A DNA stretch of 62,103 nt from a virus, in IMG/VR virus record IMGVR_UViG_3300034104_002314, positions 1-62,103 of that record. One strand, written 5' to 3'. The notes beneath the pieces are model-generated. The model was not told where the DNA came from. It did no database searches and was given only the letters and a program-made list of their open reading frames with translations. Made by a program: the position numbers and the translations under genes. Positions 1-8,226 of this stretch are shown one piece after another (position 1 is the stretch's first letter; every line of letters begins with the position of its first letter).

Positions 1-1
1 T

Positions 2-628
2 TGGGATCATTATGTATCTCCAGGACACACTCCTGATGGATGTGCTGGTTTAGTTCTTAACGGAGCTTATGTAGATACTAAATTCCAAAACTGTACATTC
101 CAAATCACTGACTTCTATGAAGTAGAACCAGTTAGATTGTATGTATCTGAAATGGACTTAAATGGTGATCCATGTTTGTTCAACGGAGTATGTGTAGTTA
201 AAGAATGTGAAGGAAGACAAGTAATGGGATTAGGTGAGTCAGTTGCAAGAGATGTTATTTTATCTGAGCAATACAGACAAAACTTCTTCCACTCAGACTT
301 CCGTATCCGTGAGATTACACAAGGATACAGTGTGTTTGATTTTATTAACCGTAACACTTTGTATACAAGATACTTTATCCAACACAATGTACCACGTTTC
401 AATAACCCAACTAGTACATTTGATAATGACCAATACTTGTTAGAAGTTATTACTTGTGAGGATATTCCTGCATTTGAAACTTTTGTTAATGATTGGTTAG
501 GTAATGGTTGTGGTAATGGTTGTACAGGTCTTGAAGTAGAAGGATGTGTTGAACCAGTTTGTGAACCAGTTTATAACTTCCCAGTTTTAACAACAAACTT
601 CAATCCTGACGTAACACAGTTCTGTTAA
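2..628 (+). CDS. Probable major capsid protein, C-terminal part (5' end outside window)
   Basis: The frame is open from base 2 with no need for a start, so this is the last 208 residues of a longer gene cut by the window edge. The visible part is a mixed alpha/beta sequence (VEPVRLYVSEMDLNGDPC, then FFHSDFRIREITQGYSVFD) ending in a glycine/cysteine-rich tail with CGNGC and a final Cys. It is followed directly by a strong terminator and then by the small cysteine-rich and fibre genes that usually come after the capsid gene in crAss-like phages. The capsid assignment is therefore mainly positional, supported by general resemblance to crAss-like capsid C-termini. No catalytic motif is visible. 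An alternative is a capsid-decorating or other head protein. Confidence 0.55.
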   Translation, partial: WDHYVSPGHTPDGCAGLVLNGAYVDTKFQNCTFQITDFYEVEPVRLYVSEMDLNGDPCLFNGVCVVKECEGRQVMGLGESVARDVILSEQYRQNFFHSDFRIREITQGYSVFDFINRNTLYTRYFIQHNVPRFNNPTSTFDNDQYLLEVITCEDIPAFETFVNDWLGNGCGNGCTGLEVEGCVEPVCEPVYNFPVLTTNFNPDVTQFC

Positions 629-652
629 GAATAGTATTTAAACTATAAACAT

Positions 653-689
653 AAAGGGGGAGCCGAGTGTAATACTCCTCCCCTTTTTT
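653..689 (+). terminator. Rho-independent terminator after the capsid gene
   Basis: AAAGGG plus GGAG (653-662) pairs with CTCC (675-678) and CCCTTT (681-686), with a two-base bulge at 679-680 and a 12-base loop. A run of T follows (684-689). It lies 25 bases after the capsid stop and 12 bases before the next start, so it can uncouple capsid mRNA level from the downstream genes. Confidence 0.75.
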
Positions 690-701
690 ATTATAAACAT
701 C

Positions 702-1244
702 ATGGCAAATCATGTATTAAGCTTGGAAGTACCTACAGTTATGAACTCATGTATCATGAAGTTATTTGATACAAGTGTTTATACTAATCTACTTCCCGTA
801 ACTTGTCCAACATTAAATATCACTGTACCAGGATTTGGATATTCAGTGCAGATTGATACAACTGAAAACTTTGCAGAGACAATAACTGCATGTGACCTTC
901 AGTTGCAAACAGTAGATTGTGGAACAATAAACTATGATATACCGGACGGGATATACATTATAAAGTATAGTGTATCTCCTAATGATCAGGTATATGTAGA
1001 ATATAACCACATGAGAATTACACAAGCTTTAATAAAATACAATAAAGTTTTGTGTGATGTTGATGCTGCAGCATGTGATCCGCCAGCAGCAATCAAAAAG
1101 AAATTAGAAGCTTTAAGATTAATTAATATGTATCTTCAAGCTGCAAAAGCAAAAGTAGAATATTGTCATGAGCCACAGAAAGGAATGAGCTTATACAATT
1201 ATGCACTTAAGCTTTTAAATAAATTAACTTGTACAAATTGTTAA
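702..1244 (+). CDS. Hypothetical virion-region protein, 180 aa
   Basis: Function not recognised. The first ~115 residues look beta-rich (alternating hydrophobic stretches such as YIIKYSVSPNDQVYVEYNH). The last ~60 residues look helical (KKKLEALRLINMYLQAAKAKVEY). Cysteines are spaced through it and it ends CTNC, like its cysteine-rich neighbours. There is no signal peptide or membrane segment. It lies between the capsid terminator and the 63-aa zinc-ribbon-like gene, so a small head or connector component is the likeliest role. This is inference from position only. Confidence 0.6.
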   Translation: MANHVLSLEVPTVMNSCIMKLFDTSVYTNLLPVTCPTLNITVPGFGYSVQIDTTENFAETITACDLQLQTVDCGTINYDIPDGIYIIKYSVSPNDQVYVEYNHMRITQALIKYNKVLCDVDAAACDPPAAIKKKLEALRLINMYLQAAKAKVEYCHEPQKGMSLYNYALKLLNKLTCTNC

Positions 1245-1264
1245 ACCAATAAAAAACCAACAAA

Positions 1265-1456
1265 ATGAGTAGTTGTCCTAATTGTGGTGCTAAGTTAAGT
1301 TGTGGATGTCAGAAGAGAACACTTCCAAATGGAAAACAAGGTTGCAGTAGTTGTGCTACCAAAGTAGCTAAAACTGTTGCTCCTGCAAAACCTACTGTAA
1401 ACACAAACACTTGGGGACCAAATAGATATTTAAACTTGAAAAAATTTACTAAGTAA
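1265..1456 (+). CDS. Small cysteine-rich zinc-ribbon-like protein, 63 aa
   Basis: The protein opens MSSCPNCGAKLSCGC and has a second pair at CSSC, giving CxxC...CxC...CxxC, a pattern suited to binding one zinc ion. A basic, proline/alanine-rich tail follows (KTVAPAKPTVN) and ends in KKFTK. Short proteins with this SCPNCGAKLSCGCQ opening occur among crAss-like structural genes, to my knowledge without an assigned function. The gene ends one base before the next start (TAAA ATG), so it is probably co-translated with the 600-aa repeat protein. Confidence 0.6.
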   Translation: MSSCPNCGAKLSCGCQKRTLPNGKQGCSSCATKVAKTVAPAKPTVNTNTWGPNRYLNLKKFTK

Positions 1457-1457
1457 A

Positions 1458-3260
1458 ATGAGTACTCCTAAATTTCCTAGGGATGTAATAAGGTTCACAA
1501 GTTGTTGTGATGAAAATGACTTTCTAGAATTTATCTATGATGGTACAACAAACTATGGAACTTTAGTAGTACCTACAAATTTATATCCAGGATTTATAAA
1601 TACATGTTATAAAGTTACTATTTACTCTTCCTTAAACTGGAATACATTAACTCCAGCACCTTCTGTTGCAGCTTACTTTAATATAATAACAGAAGAACCG
1701 GAACCTGATTGTACTCAATATGAACTTTGTCCAAATTGTGCAATAAAGTGTTATATATTAGTTAATTGTGAAGGTGAAATATTCTTTTCAACTAATGAGC
1801 TTTTATATGATTACTTAAATGAGTATGTAGTAATTTCAGTAGATGGTGAACTATCAACTTGGTTTGTATTAGAGAATACAGGACCATGTAATGATCCCTT
1901 TAATAATTTTGGAATTGATGATACACTTCCAGAAAAATGTCCATGTAAATGTTATGATGTAGTTGGTAGTGCTAAATCTATTCTTAGATACTTAGACTGT
2001 GATGGTATATTACGTGAAGTAGTTGGTGGAGCTCTGCAGTTTTGTTCACAAATATATCCTATAGTAAAAGGTAATGTAAAAATAACAGATCATGGTAACT
2101 GTATTGATGGAGTATGTCCTACAGAATGTTATGCATTAACAAACTGTGATACTCAGGAAGTTATATATTCCAGACTTCAAAGTTTATCTCAATATGTAGA
2201 TACAAATACTGTAGTACAAATTGCAGGTTATGATGGATGCTGGTCAGTAGATGAGTCAAAAGAAGTGTGTGATTGTCCTGTTGATGTTATAGTACTTAGA
2301 GAGTATAAATCATGTCCTGACTGTTTACCTATAGTAGCCTACAAACTTACAAGTTGTGAGAATGAGAATGATATTAAATATACTTATCAAGACTTATCAG
2401 AATTTGTTGGACAGTATGTTAAAATAGAAGACTGTGGTTGTTTCCTTGTGGAACTTATAGATTTTCAACCAACTAGTGAAACTACTGTAGTTGTAGTAAC
2501 TTCATTTAACACATGTACTGAGTGTTTGACTCAATATTATATACTAGAAGACTGCAACGGTTTGCTTGATCCAATATATACAGGAACAGATCTTTCTGGA
2601 TATCTTGATGACATAGTTAATGTAAAAGGATGTGAAGGTTGTTGGAGTATAACAGAAGTTGAGATACCAATAAACCCAGTACCAGTTACAATTACAAATA
2701 CATATATAGGATGTCCTGAATGTGCGCCACCTCCACCATGTCTTTGTAATAGAATGACAAACTATAGTACAGAACAAAAAACATATACATATATTGATTG
2801 TAATAGTCAAGAACAAACGATTGTATTGGCTGCTGGACAGTCTACTGGAAAAATATGTTTACAGGGTTGGACTTTAGATTATCCTGAAACTGATAATCTA
2901 GAAATATTTGGAGAGTGCTCAGAAAGTAATACACCAGGTGTTTATGTATGTCCTATAGTAACTCCTAAAAGAAAAATAAAACCGGGATATTCTGTACCAA
3001 CATGTGATATAGATAAGTGGGAAAAGATAACATGTAGAGCATCAGAGATATTATATAAAGAAGTTATGAGGCTTAGATATGGTATGAGCAACTGTTGTCC
3101 TGAAGATGATGAGAAGTGGTTAATTAAAAAAGAGCTAATAGATTTAGCTGCTTTAGTTGATCCTGATTATATATGTAAACCAGTTCAGTCTTGTGGTTGT
3201 CCACCTAGCTCATGCGGGTGTGGATGTAATACTACACTTAAGACTTGTAATTCTCAATAA
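1458..3260 (+). CDS. Cysteine-rich repeat structural protein, 600 aa (probable fibre or appendage)
   Basis: At least four copies of a ~65-residue module are visible, starting near residues 98, 224, 295 and 360. The pattern is Y-x-L-x-x-C, then a Y..L..YV stretch, then GCxGCW-type residues (GCEGCWSITEV in the last copy), closing with CxxC (CPDC, CTEC, CPEC). Two other segments of a different type, near residues 165-220 and 430-485, share a Y-x-DC start (YLDCDG, YIDCNS). The C-terminus is very rich in Cys (CGCPPSSCGCGCN). Such repeats fit a disulfide- or metal-stabilised rod on the virion surface. The gene sits in a run of fibre-like genes. Which appendage it forms cannot be told from sequence. 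No enzyme motif was seen. Confidence 0.6.
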   Translation: MSTPKFPRDVIRFTSCCDENDFLEFIYDGTTNYGTLVVPTNLYPGFINTCYKVTIYSSLNWNTLTPAPSVAAYFNIITEEPEPDCTQYELCPNCAIKCYILVNCEGEIFFSTNELLYDYLNEYVVISVDGELSTWFVLENTGPCNDPFNNFGIDDTLPEKCPCKCYDVVGSAKSILRYLDCDGILREVVGGALQFCSQIYPIVKGNVKITDHGNCIDGVCPTECYALTNCDTQEVIYSRLQSLSQYVDTNTVVQIAGYDGCWSVDESKEVCDCPVDVIVLREYKSCPDCLPIVAYKLTSCENENDIKYTYQDLSEFVGQYVKIEDCGCFLVELIDFQPTSETTVVVVTSFNTCTECLTQYYILEDCNGLLDPIYTGTDLSGYLDDIVNVKGCEGCWSITEVEIPINPVPVTITNTYIGCPECAPPPPCLCNRMTNYSTEQKTYTYIDCNSQEQTIVLAAGQSTGKICLQGWTLDYPETDNLEIFGECSESNTPGVYVCPIVTPKRKIKPGYSVPTCDIDKWEKITCRASEILYKEVMRLRYGMSNCCPEDDEKWLIKKELIDLAALVDPDYICKPVQSCGCPPSSCGCGCNTTLKTCNSQ

Positions 3261-3278
3261 TAATTAGTATATTATAAT

Positions 3279-5033
3279 ATGAAACCATTAAATTTAGATA
3301 ATAGACCGTGTAGCCCAATATCAAGTAATTGTGTGATATGGCAGGGTCCAGATATTCCATGCATTAAATTATGTACAGGAGACACTGTATCTGATGTAGT
3401 ATTTAAACTAGCTACAGAACTATGTACTATAATGGACACACTTAAAATTACAAACTATGATTTATCATGTTTTAATTTAACAGCTTGTCCACCGGATGAT
3501 TTTCAAAAACTTATCCAGTTAATAATAGACAAAGTTTGTGCACTTGAAAATATTAATAATTCTGAATCAACTTCTACAGGAACTCCAAGAAGTGCAAGAG
3601 CTACATGTCCTGATTGTGTTGTAACTGTTGCTCCACCATTTGTGATGGGTACACAAACTACCATGCAATTAGTAGAGTATGTGAATGCAATTGGTGATAA
3701 AATTACATCTATTATTAATGAGATTTTAAACTTGCAAGTTCAGATTGATGGTTTAAATATTAGAGTTACAACAATTGAAAGTACAGTTCCTCCAGTATAC
3801 ACATTACCAAGTATTAGTACAGGATGTTTGCAATCCTATATTGTTGGTAATCCGGCTACAGCAGGAATTGATATTGTATTGAATGCCTTATTAAATGATG
3901 CTAATGTTGGGTACTGTGCTCTTAAAGGTGCTACAGGAGAACCAGCTGAAATTTCAGCAGCAGTTCAATCTCAACTTTTATGTATTACTGATTTAACTCA
4001 ACCATTAGCAGCACTTCCTACTATAACAACATTTAGTGCTTACTATGCTGGAACATGGGTTCAAGATGGAGATTTAAGTACAGCTGCTAATGCAATAAAT
4101 AATATATGGATTACACTATGTGACCTTTATACTTATGTATCTAACTTTAATGTTAATATTAATGTTCAGGATACAAATACAGTTAACTTAACATTTTCTT
4201 CTGGAGTGTTATCAGCAGATGTGCAAGATACAGGTTGGGTTAAACTTGTTGGTTTTGATACTTACATGAATGATACAGCTGGAACACAATATGAATATCC
4301 ACAAGTAAGAAGAATAGGAAATCTTTTACACTTTAAAGGTAATGTTGTAGTTCCACTGGCTGAAACAACAAGTGCACTAAGACCATGGTTATATACCACT
4401 ACGGTTAATAACTATGAAGAAGATCCTTCTACGGGTAATGCTACAACAATTGTAACACCATATCAAGGAACAGGTGGTGTAATTCTTAATTCATTTGGTT
4501 CTATTCAATTTAATAGAAATGGAGCAGGTAATGCTGAGTCTGTTATACCCACTGCAGTAATTCCTGCAGGTTATCAATTAGATGGTGGATATTCACATCC
4601 TTCAGGTTTTGTTCATGCTAGACGTGATATAAAAATTGGTGCAAATACAAGCACTATGCTTTCATCATTATTTAGAGTTAGTATATCCCAGACAGGTATA
4701 CTAAGTTTTAGTTTAGTTAAAAATTCTGAGGAAAGTTTTATCAACACAAGTAATGATGCATTTGACACATCACATTTAAACTATATTATTTCACATGTAG
4801 TTTCTGGAGAAAGTGTTCCACAGTTTAAAACAGGAACTAACATTGTTCACTCATTAGCTGGTGGAGGAACTTCAGATTTAAATCTTGACTTTCCAGCAGC
4901 ATATACATACCCATTTACTTGTAATGCAAATGATGAAACTGAAGTTGGTGGGTTTGTTTTATCCATCACAGGACTATCTGCATTTATAAGTCCATGTGGT
5001 ACATTAATACCAACACCTACACCATGTCCTTAA
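3279..5033 (+). CDS. Fibre-like virion protein with conserved N-terminal attachment domain, 584 aa
   Basis: The N-terminal ~95 residues contain SSNCVIWQGPDIPCIKLCTG and then DTVSDVV with a following Cys. The next gene repeats the same pattern (QCVIYTG...ILCDEE, DTVAEAIENI). This shared part is probably the piece that docks on the particle. Residues ~130-175 are helical with heptad-like spacing (IGDKITSIINEILNLQVQI), suggesting a trimeric coiled coil. The remaining ~400 residues are Thr/Gly/Asn-rich and beta-like, as expected for a fibre shaft and tip. The gene follows the 600-aa repeat protein by 18 bases and precedes the 256-aa fibre gene by 12 bases. Whether it is a head or tail fibre is not resolved. 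Confidence 0.6.
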   Translation: MKPLNLDNRPCSPISSNCVIWQGPDIPCIKLCTGDTVSDVVFKLATELCTIMDTLKITNYDLSCFNLTACPPDDFQKLIQLIIDKVCALENINNSESTSTGTPRSARATCPDCVVTVAPPFVMGTQTTMQLVEYVNAIGDKITSIINEILNLQVQIDGLNIRVTTIESTVPPVYTLPSISTGCLQSYIVGNPATAGIDIVLNALLNDANVGYCALKGATGEPAEISAAVQSQLLCITDLTQPLAALPTITTFSAYYAGTWVQDGDLSTAANAINNIWITLCDLYTYVSNFNVNINVQDTNTVNLTFSSGVLSADVQDTGWVKLVGFDTYMNDTAGTQYEYPQVRRIGNLLHFKGNVVVPLAETTSALRPWLYTTTVNNYEEDPSTGNATTIVTPYQGTGGVILNSFGSIQFNRNGAGNAESVIPTAVIPAGYQLDGGYSHPSGFVHARRDIKIGANTSTMLSSLFRVSISQTGILSFSLVKNSEESFINTSNDAFDTSHLNYIISHVVSGESVPQFKTGTNIVHSLAGGGTSDLNLDFPAAYTYPFTCNANDETEVGGFVLSITGLSAFISPCGTLIPTPTPCP

Positions 5034-5045
5034 AAATATAAAATA

Positions 5046-5816
5046 ATGGCAACTACAAATACAACAAATAAATGTAAGAAATGCGGATGTGAGGATAGCT
5101 TTATGCCAAGTCCTGCACCATGCCCAACACCACAAGGATGTCCTAATCCAGAACCATGTTCTGAAGTTGTGGATGCTCAGTGTGTAATATACACTGGTGA
5201 TAATATTTTATGTGATGAAGAAATTATAGTTACTACAAATGATACTGTAGCTGAAGCTATAGAAAATATAGTAGATCATTTTTGTAATGAAACATCACAA
5301 ATAATTCCTATTACATCATTTAGAGCTGTTACAGGTGCTCCTCAAAATATTAATTCTTTATCCTCTACCCTAGCAAATTCTTTTATTGGTAATGGAGCTA
5401 CAGTAACTAATCTAACTGTTAACTATCAATTAGTAAACAATGTTACAACATCCCAATATGCTTCATTAACAGGAGAGTGGACATGTCCACAAACAGGTAA
5501 GTATGATATTAATTATAACATTTATTTAAGTGCACCAAATTCAGTGACTGGTCCTGGACAAACGGGTTGGGGTGAATTTGGAGGAAGTATACAAATAGGT
5601 GTAACAACAACTAATGGTCTTACAACATATGCGGCTGATATAATTTCTTTACCAGAAAAGGTACCGTTTTTAAGAGTATATGGTACAGGAGTATTGCAAG
5701 GTGTTCAACTTACTGCAGGTACTGTACTTGTATTAAAAGTATTAAATCTATCAGGTATTAATTATACATCAGTATCAGGTGATAATATTGATTGGTCAAT
5801 AAGAAGAGTTGGCTAA
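5046..5816 (+). CDS. Fibre-like protein with C-terminal C1q/TNF-like domain, 256 aa
   Basis: Residues ~8-45 are Cys/Pro-rich (CKKCGCED, then PSPAPCPTPQGCPNPEPC). Residues ~45-90 match the attachment domain of the preceding gene (QCVIYTG, ILCDEE, DTVAEA, ending in HFC). Residues ~110-256 resemble a C1q/TNF-type jelly roll: WTCPQTGKYDINYNIYLSA corresponds to the family's F-x-x-P-x-x-G-x-Y-x-F strand, followed by beta strands to the terminal DWSIRRVG. Such domains form trimeric tips that bind surface glycans or proteins, so a role in host adsorption is inferred. A terminator follows 42 bases after the stop. Confidence 0.6.
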   Translation: MATTNTTNKCKKCGCEDSFMPSPAPCPTPQGCPNPEPCSEVVDAQCVIYTGDNILCDEEIIVTTNDTVAEAIENIVDHFCNETSQIIPITSFRAVTGAPQNINSLSSTLANSFIGNGATVTNLTVNYQLVNNVTTSQYASLTGEWTCPQTGKYDINYNIYLSAPNSVTGPGQTGWGEFGGSIQIGVTTTNGLTTYAADIISLPEKVPFLRVYGTGVLQGVQLTAGTVLVLKVLNLSGINYTSVSGDNIDWSIRRVG

Positions 5817-5858
5817 AAGAAGTTACAGGTTGTTGGTTTCTGTGACAACAAGGCAATG

Positions 5859-5887
5859 ACCCTCACACTTGTGGGGGTTTTGTTTTT
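5859..5887 (+). terminator. Rho-independent terminator after the fibre genes
   Basis: ACCCTCAC (5859-5866) pairs with GTGGGGGT (5871-5878) with one T-G wobble and an ACTT loop, followed by TTTTGTTTTTT. A smaller hairpin (TGTTG 5831-5835 with CAACA 5846-5850) sits just upstream. This separates the fibre cluster from the tail module. Confidence 0.8.
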
Positions 5888-5891
5888 TAGT

Positions 5892-5899
5892 TACATTTG
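5892..5899 (+). promoter_or_regulatory. Candidate Bacteroidota-type -7 promoter element
   Basis: TACATTTG matches the TAnnTTTG -7 consensus of Bacteroidota primary-sigma promoters. A TTG at 5869-5871 lies 20 bases upstream, an acceptable -33 spacing, though it falls within the terminator hairpin. It sits between that terminator and the tail module start at 5938. An eight-base match in AT-rich DNA is weak evidence, and late genes might use another polymerase. Confidence 0.35.
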
Positions 5900-5937
5900 C
5901 TAGTCTCATTTATTTTTAGTATATTAATAGTAATAGC

Positions 5938-6519
5938 ATGAAGGAATTTAAAAAACCAGATGTTAAGGCTCCAAGGTATAGACCACAAGCTTATAACATT
6001 TTAAACAAAGAGTTCTTTGACTTATTTAGAAAGAAGTATCCAAGGTACAGTAATCTGGATAATAATAGTTTAAAAAAGATTGCCAAAACTTTTAACAAGT
6101 TAATCTATCAAACTATTATTGACACTAGAGATGGTGTACAATTACCTGAGTCATTAGGTTGGATATTTATTGGATCTTGTGATCAGAGTAAAAAAAATAA
6201 CATAGACTTTTCTAAGTCTACAAAATATGGAGTAACTGTTACTAACAGAAACTGGGAAACAGACGGTAAGTTAGCTAAGATATTTTATACAAGCTTGGCT
6301 CCTAAACACAAAATAAGAAACAGAGAATTTTGGAGTTTTAGAGCATGCAGAGAATTTAAAAGATCTGTAGCAAAAACTTATCCTGAAAACTGGAATATGT
6401 ATGTAAGGTTGGATCCTCTTTCTAAATTAGAAACTATATATAAAAAGGCTAATTATAAGGAGTACATGAAAAATGAAACTGCTAAGGCTCTTAAAACATA
6501 TAATGAATTTGACATATGA
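5938..6519 (+). CDS. Tail-module protein, possibly HU/IHF-like, 193 aa
   Basis: First gene after the terminator/promoter gap. Residues ~45-85 (SLKKIAKTFNKLIYQTIID, then DGVQLPESLGWIFIG) resemble the HU/IHF layout: an amphipathic helix, then a G-x-x-x-L-P-x-x-L-G-x-I beta turn. Proteins with an IHF-like fold are known in the tail gene cluster of crAss-like phages, where they were first taken for DNA-bending proteins. The rest is basic (many Lys/Arg) and helical. Its stop overlaps the next start (ATGA, 6516-6519), so the two are translationally coupled. An adaptor or ring subunit at the neck or tail is the best inference. The fold call is tentative. Confidence 0.5.
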   Translation: MKEFKKPDVKAPRYRPQAYNILNKEFFDLFRKKYPRYSNLDNNSLKKIAKTFNKLIYQTIIDTRDGVQLPESLGWIFIGSCDQSKKNNIDFSKSTKYGVTVTNRNWETDGKLAKIFYTSLAPKHKIRNREFWSFRACREFKRSVAKTYPENWNMYVRLDPLSKLETIYKKANYKEYMKNETAKALKTYNEFDI

Positions 6520-7181
6520 CAACTATAGGTGAAGCAATATCAAGAGTAAGAAATGCAGTAAAAGCTGTAAAAGAAGATCCATTCTTAACTGATAGGCAAA
6601 TATATTTTGCTTTACAAAAGTATTCTCAAGCACTAATTAAGAGAGAAGACAATCAGTTTAGACTTATGAAAATAAGTTCTATCTTCAAAGTGCTTCCCTA
6701 TATTGAACTTATTGATGTAGATAAAGTAGAAGCTGGTTGTGTTGGTGTATACTCTGAGTGTTACATAAAAAGATCCAAGGATAAATTACCAACAATACTA
6801 AATGGTGTGTTTGGTCCTATTATCCGTACTACATCTTCTATAGATGGATCTATAGAAATGTTTAGAACAGATCCTGGTACTTGGGTTTCTATGACTAAGA
6901 CAACTACATTTAAATATAACAAGAGACCATACTTCTGGTATCTTAATGGATATGTATATTGTCCTAATATAGACTGGGATGCTATCAAGATGGAGGCTAT
7001 ATTTGAAGGTGAAGTAGATATATGTGATCCTAAAGTAGAATGTATGGTAAAACAAGATCAAGCACTTTCATTACCAGAATATTTATTTGCTGAAGTAGAA
7101 CAACTTGTTATTAAAGAATTAACCATGCTGATGTCAGTACCTGTAGACTCTACAGATGATGGGCAAAATATACTTAGATAA
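6516..7181 (+). CDS. Tail/neck adaptor-like ring protein, 221 aa
   Basis: The layout suggests a helical N-terminus (EAISRVRNAVKAVKEDPFLT, DRQIYFALQKYSQALIKRE), a beta-rich middle with FKYNKRPYFWYLNGYVYCP, and a C-terminal helix (LPEYLFAEVEQLVIKELTML). Helical bundle plus beta domain is the arrangement of P22 gp4/T7 gp11-type tail tube or adaptor proteins, and the position just before the nozzle gene agrees. It overlaps both neighbours by a few bases (ATGA at 6516, TAATG at 7181). Direct similarity to named proteins cannot be shown here, so the role is inferred from layout and context. Confidence 0.5.
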   Translation: MTTIGEAISRVRNAVKAVKEDPFLTDRQIYFALQKYSQALIKREDNQFRLMKISSIFKVLPYIELIDVDKVEAGCVGVYSECYIKRSKDKLPTILNGVFGPIIRTTSSIDGSIEMFRTDPGTWVSMTKTTTFKYNKRPYFWYLNGYVYCPNIDWDAIKMEAIFEGEVDICDPKVECMVKQDQALSLPEYLFAEVEQLVIKELTMLMSVPVDSTDDGQNILR

Positions 7182-8224
7182 TGGATTTTAATTATACACT
7201 CCGTTACAGGACATTTGATCAACTACTGGAAGATGTTACAGTAGACATGCATACATTTGCTCTAGAAAATATGATAGAGCCTCAGACTTTGATTAAGTTA
7301 GTTAAAAAACTTAACTATGATTTAGGTCTAAGGATAAATCAAACTAGAGAAGTTGTACTAGAAGTTTGTCATGGTAGAGTAAAACTTCCAGATGACTTTT
7401 ATGTATTTAACTTTGCTTTGCTTTGCGGAGAGTTTGATCTTGCAACAAGCTATGGTGGACCAGCAGGAGGAACTAACATACAGGAAGTTCCATATAAAGA
7501 GTTTCCATCCACAGTAAATCAATGTGCTCCAGAGAGTGTAAACTGTAGAACATGTAATGCTAATCCATGTAATCATACAGCAGCTTGTGATCTTAATCAT
7601 CCTATAGTGGATCCAATACCAACTGCATATGATCCTAACAATCCTTATGGTGATACATGTATACCACCAAGAGTATTTATGAACTGTAAAGGAGAAAAAT
7701 ATGAGTTAGTTCAAATAATGAGCAGAACAGAAACAAGAACATACAGAAGACTGATTCCATTAAAAATGAAAACTAGTCAAAGTATAGAATGTGACTGTCC
7801 AAACCTATATATGAACAGTACATTTGAAGGATGGATAAAAGATGGTTTTCTTTTTACAAACTTTCAAACCGGGAATGTATACCTTAATTACCAAGGAGCA
7901 CTAGAAGATGAGGCTGGTAACTTACTTGTTCCAGATCATGATCTTCTTAATGAATACTATGAGTATGCATTAAAGCAAAGAATACTTGAGAACTTATTCA
8001 TGAATGGAGAAGATGTTTCTCAAAGAATGAGTATGATTGAGCAAAGACTAAGAGCTGCAAGAAATCAAGCACTTAGTTTAGTTAACACACCAAACTTTAA
8101 AGAAATGGAAAAGCTATGGTGGACAAATAGAAGAGCCCAATACAATAAGTACTATGATATGTTTAAAAGTTATAGTCCTAATGCAGCTTTTTATAGATAT
8201 TACGGAAACACTAGAGTTATATAA
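7181..8224 (+). CDS. Tail ring/tube protein, 347 aa
   Basis: The N-terminal third is helical (FDQLLEDVTVDMHTFALEN, then IEPQTLIKLVKKLNYDLGL), followed by a strand-turn CHGRVKLPDDFYVFNFALLC. A LPDDF motif is common in phage neck and tube proteins. Residues ~105-165 form a Cys-rich insertion (CAPESVNCRTCNANPCNHT). The C-terminal ~110 residues are helical and charged (EYYEYALKQRILENLFM; RRAQYNKYYDMFKSY). It is coupled to the upstream gene by a TAATG overlap and is 2 bases from the nozzle gene. Proteins of this shape occupy the same place in crAss-like genomes. Exact ring identity is unknown. Confidence 0.55.
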   Translation: MDFNYTLRYRTFDQLLEDVTVDMHTFALENMIEPQTLIKLVKKLNYDLGLRINQTREVVLEVCHGRVKLPDDFYVFNFALLCGEFDLATSYGGPAGGTNIQEVPYKEFPSTVNQCAPESVNCRTCNANPCNHTAACDLNHPIVDPIPTAYDPNNPYGDTCIPPRVFMNCKGEKYELVQIMSRTETRTYRRLIPLKMKTSQSIECDCPNLYMNSTFEGWIKDGFLFTNFQTGNVYLNYQGALEDEAGNLLVPDHDLLNEYYEYALKQRILENLFMNGEDVSQRMSMIEQRLRAARNQALSLVNTPNFKEMEKLWWTNRRAQYNKYYDMFKSYSPNAAFYRYYGNTRVI

Positions 8225-8226
8225 CT

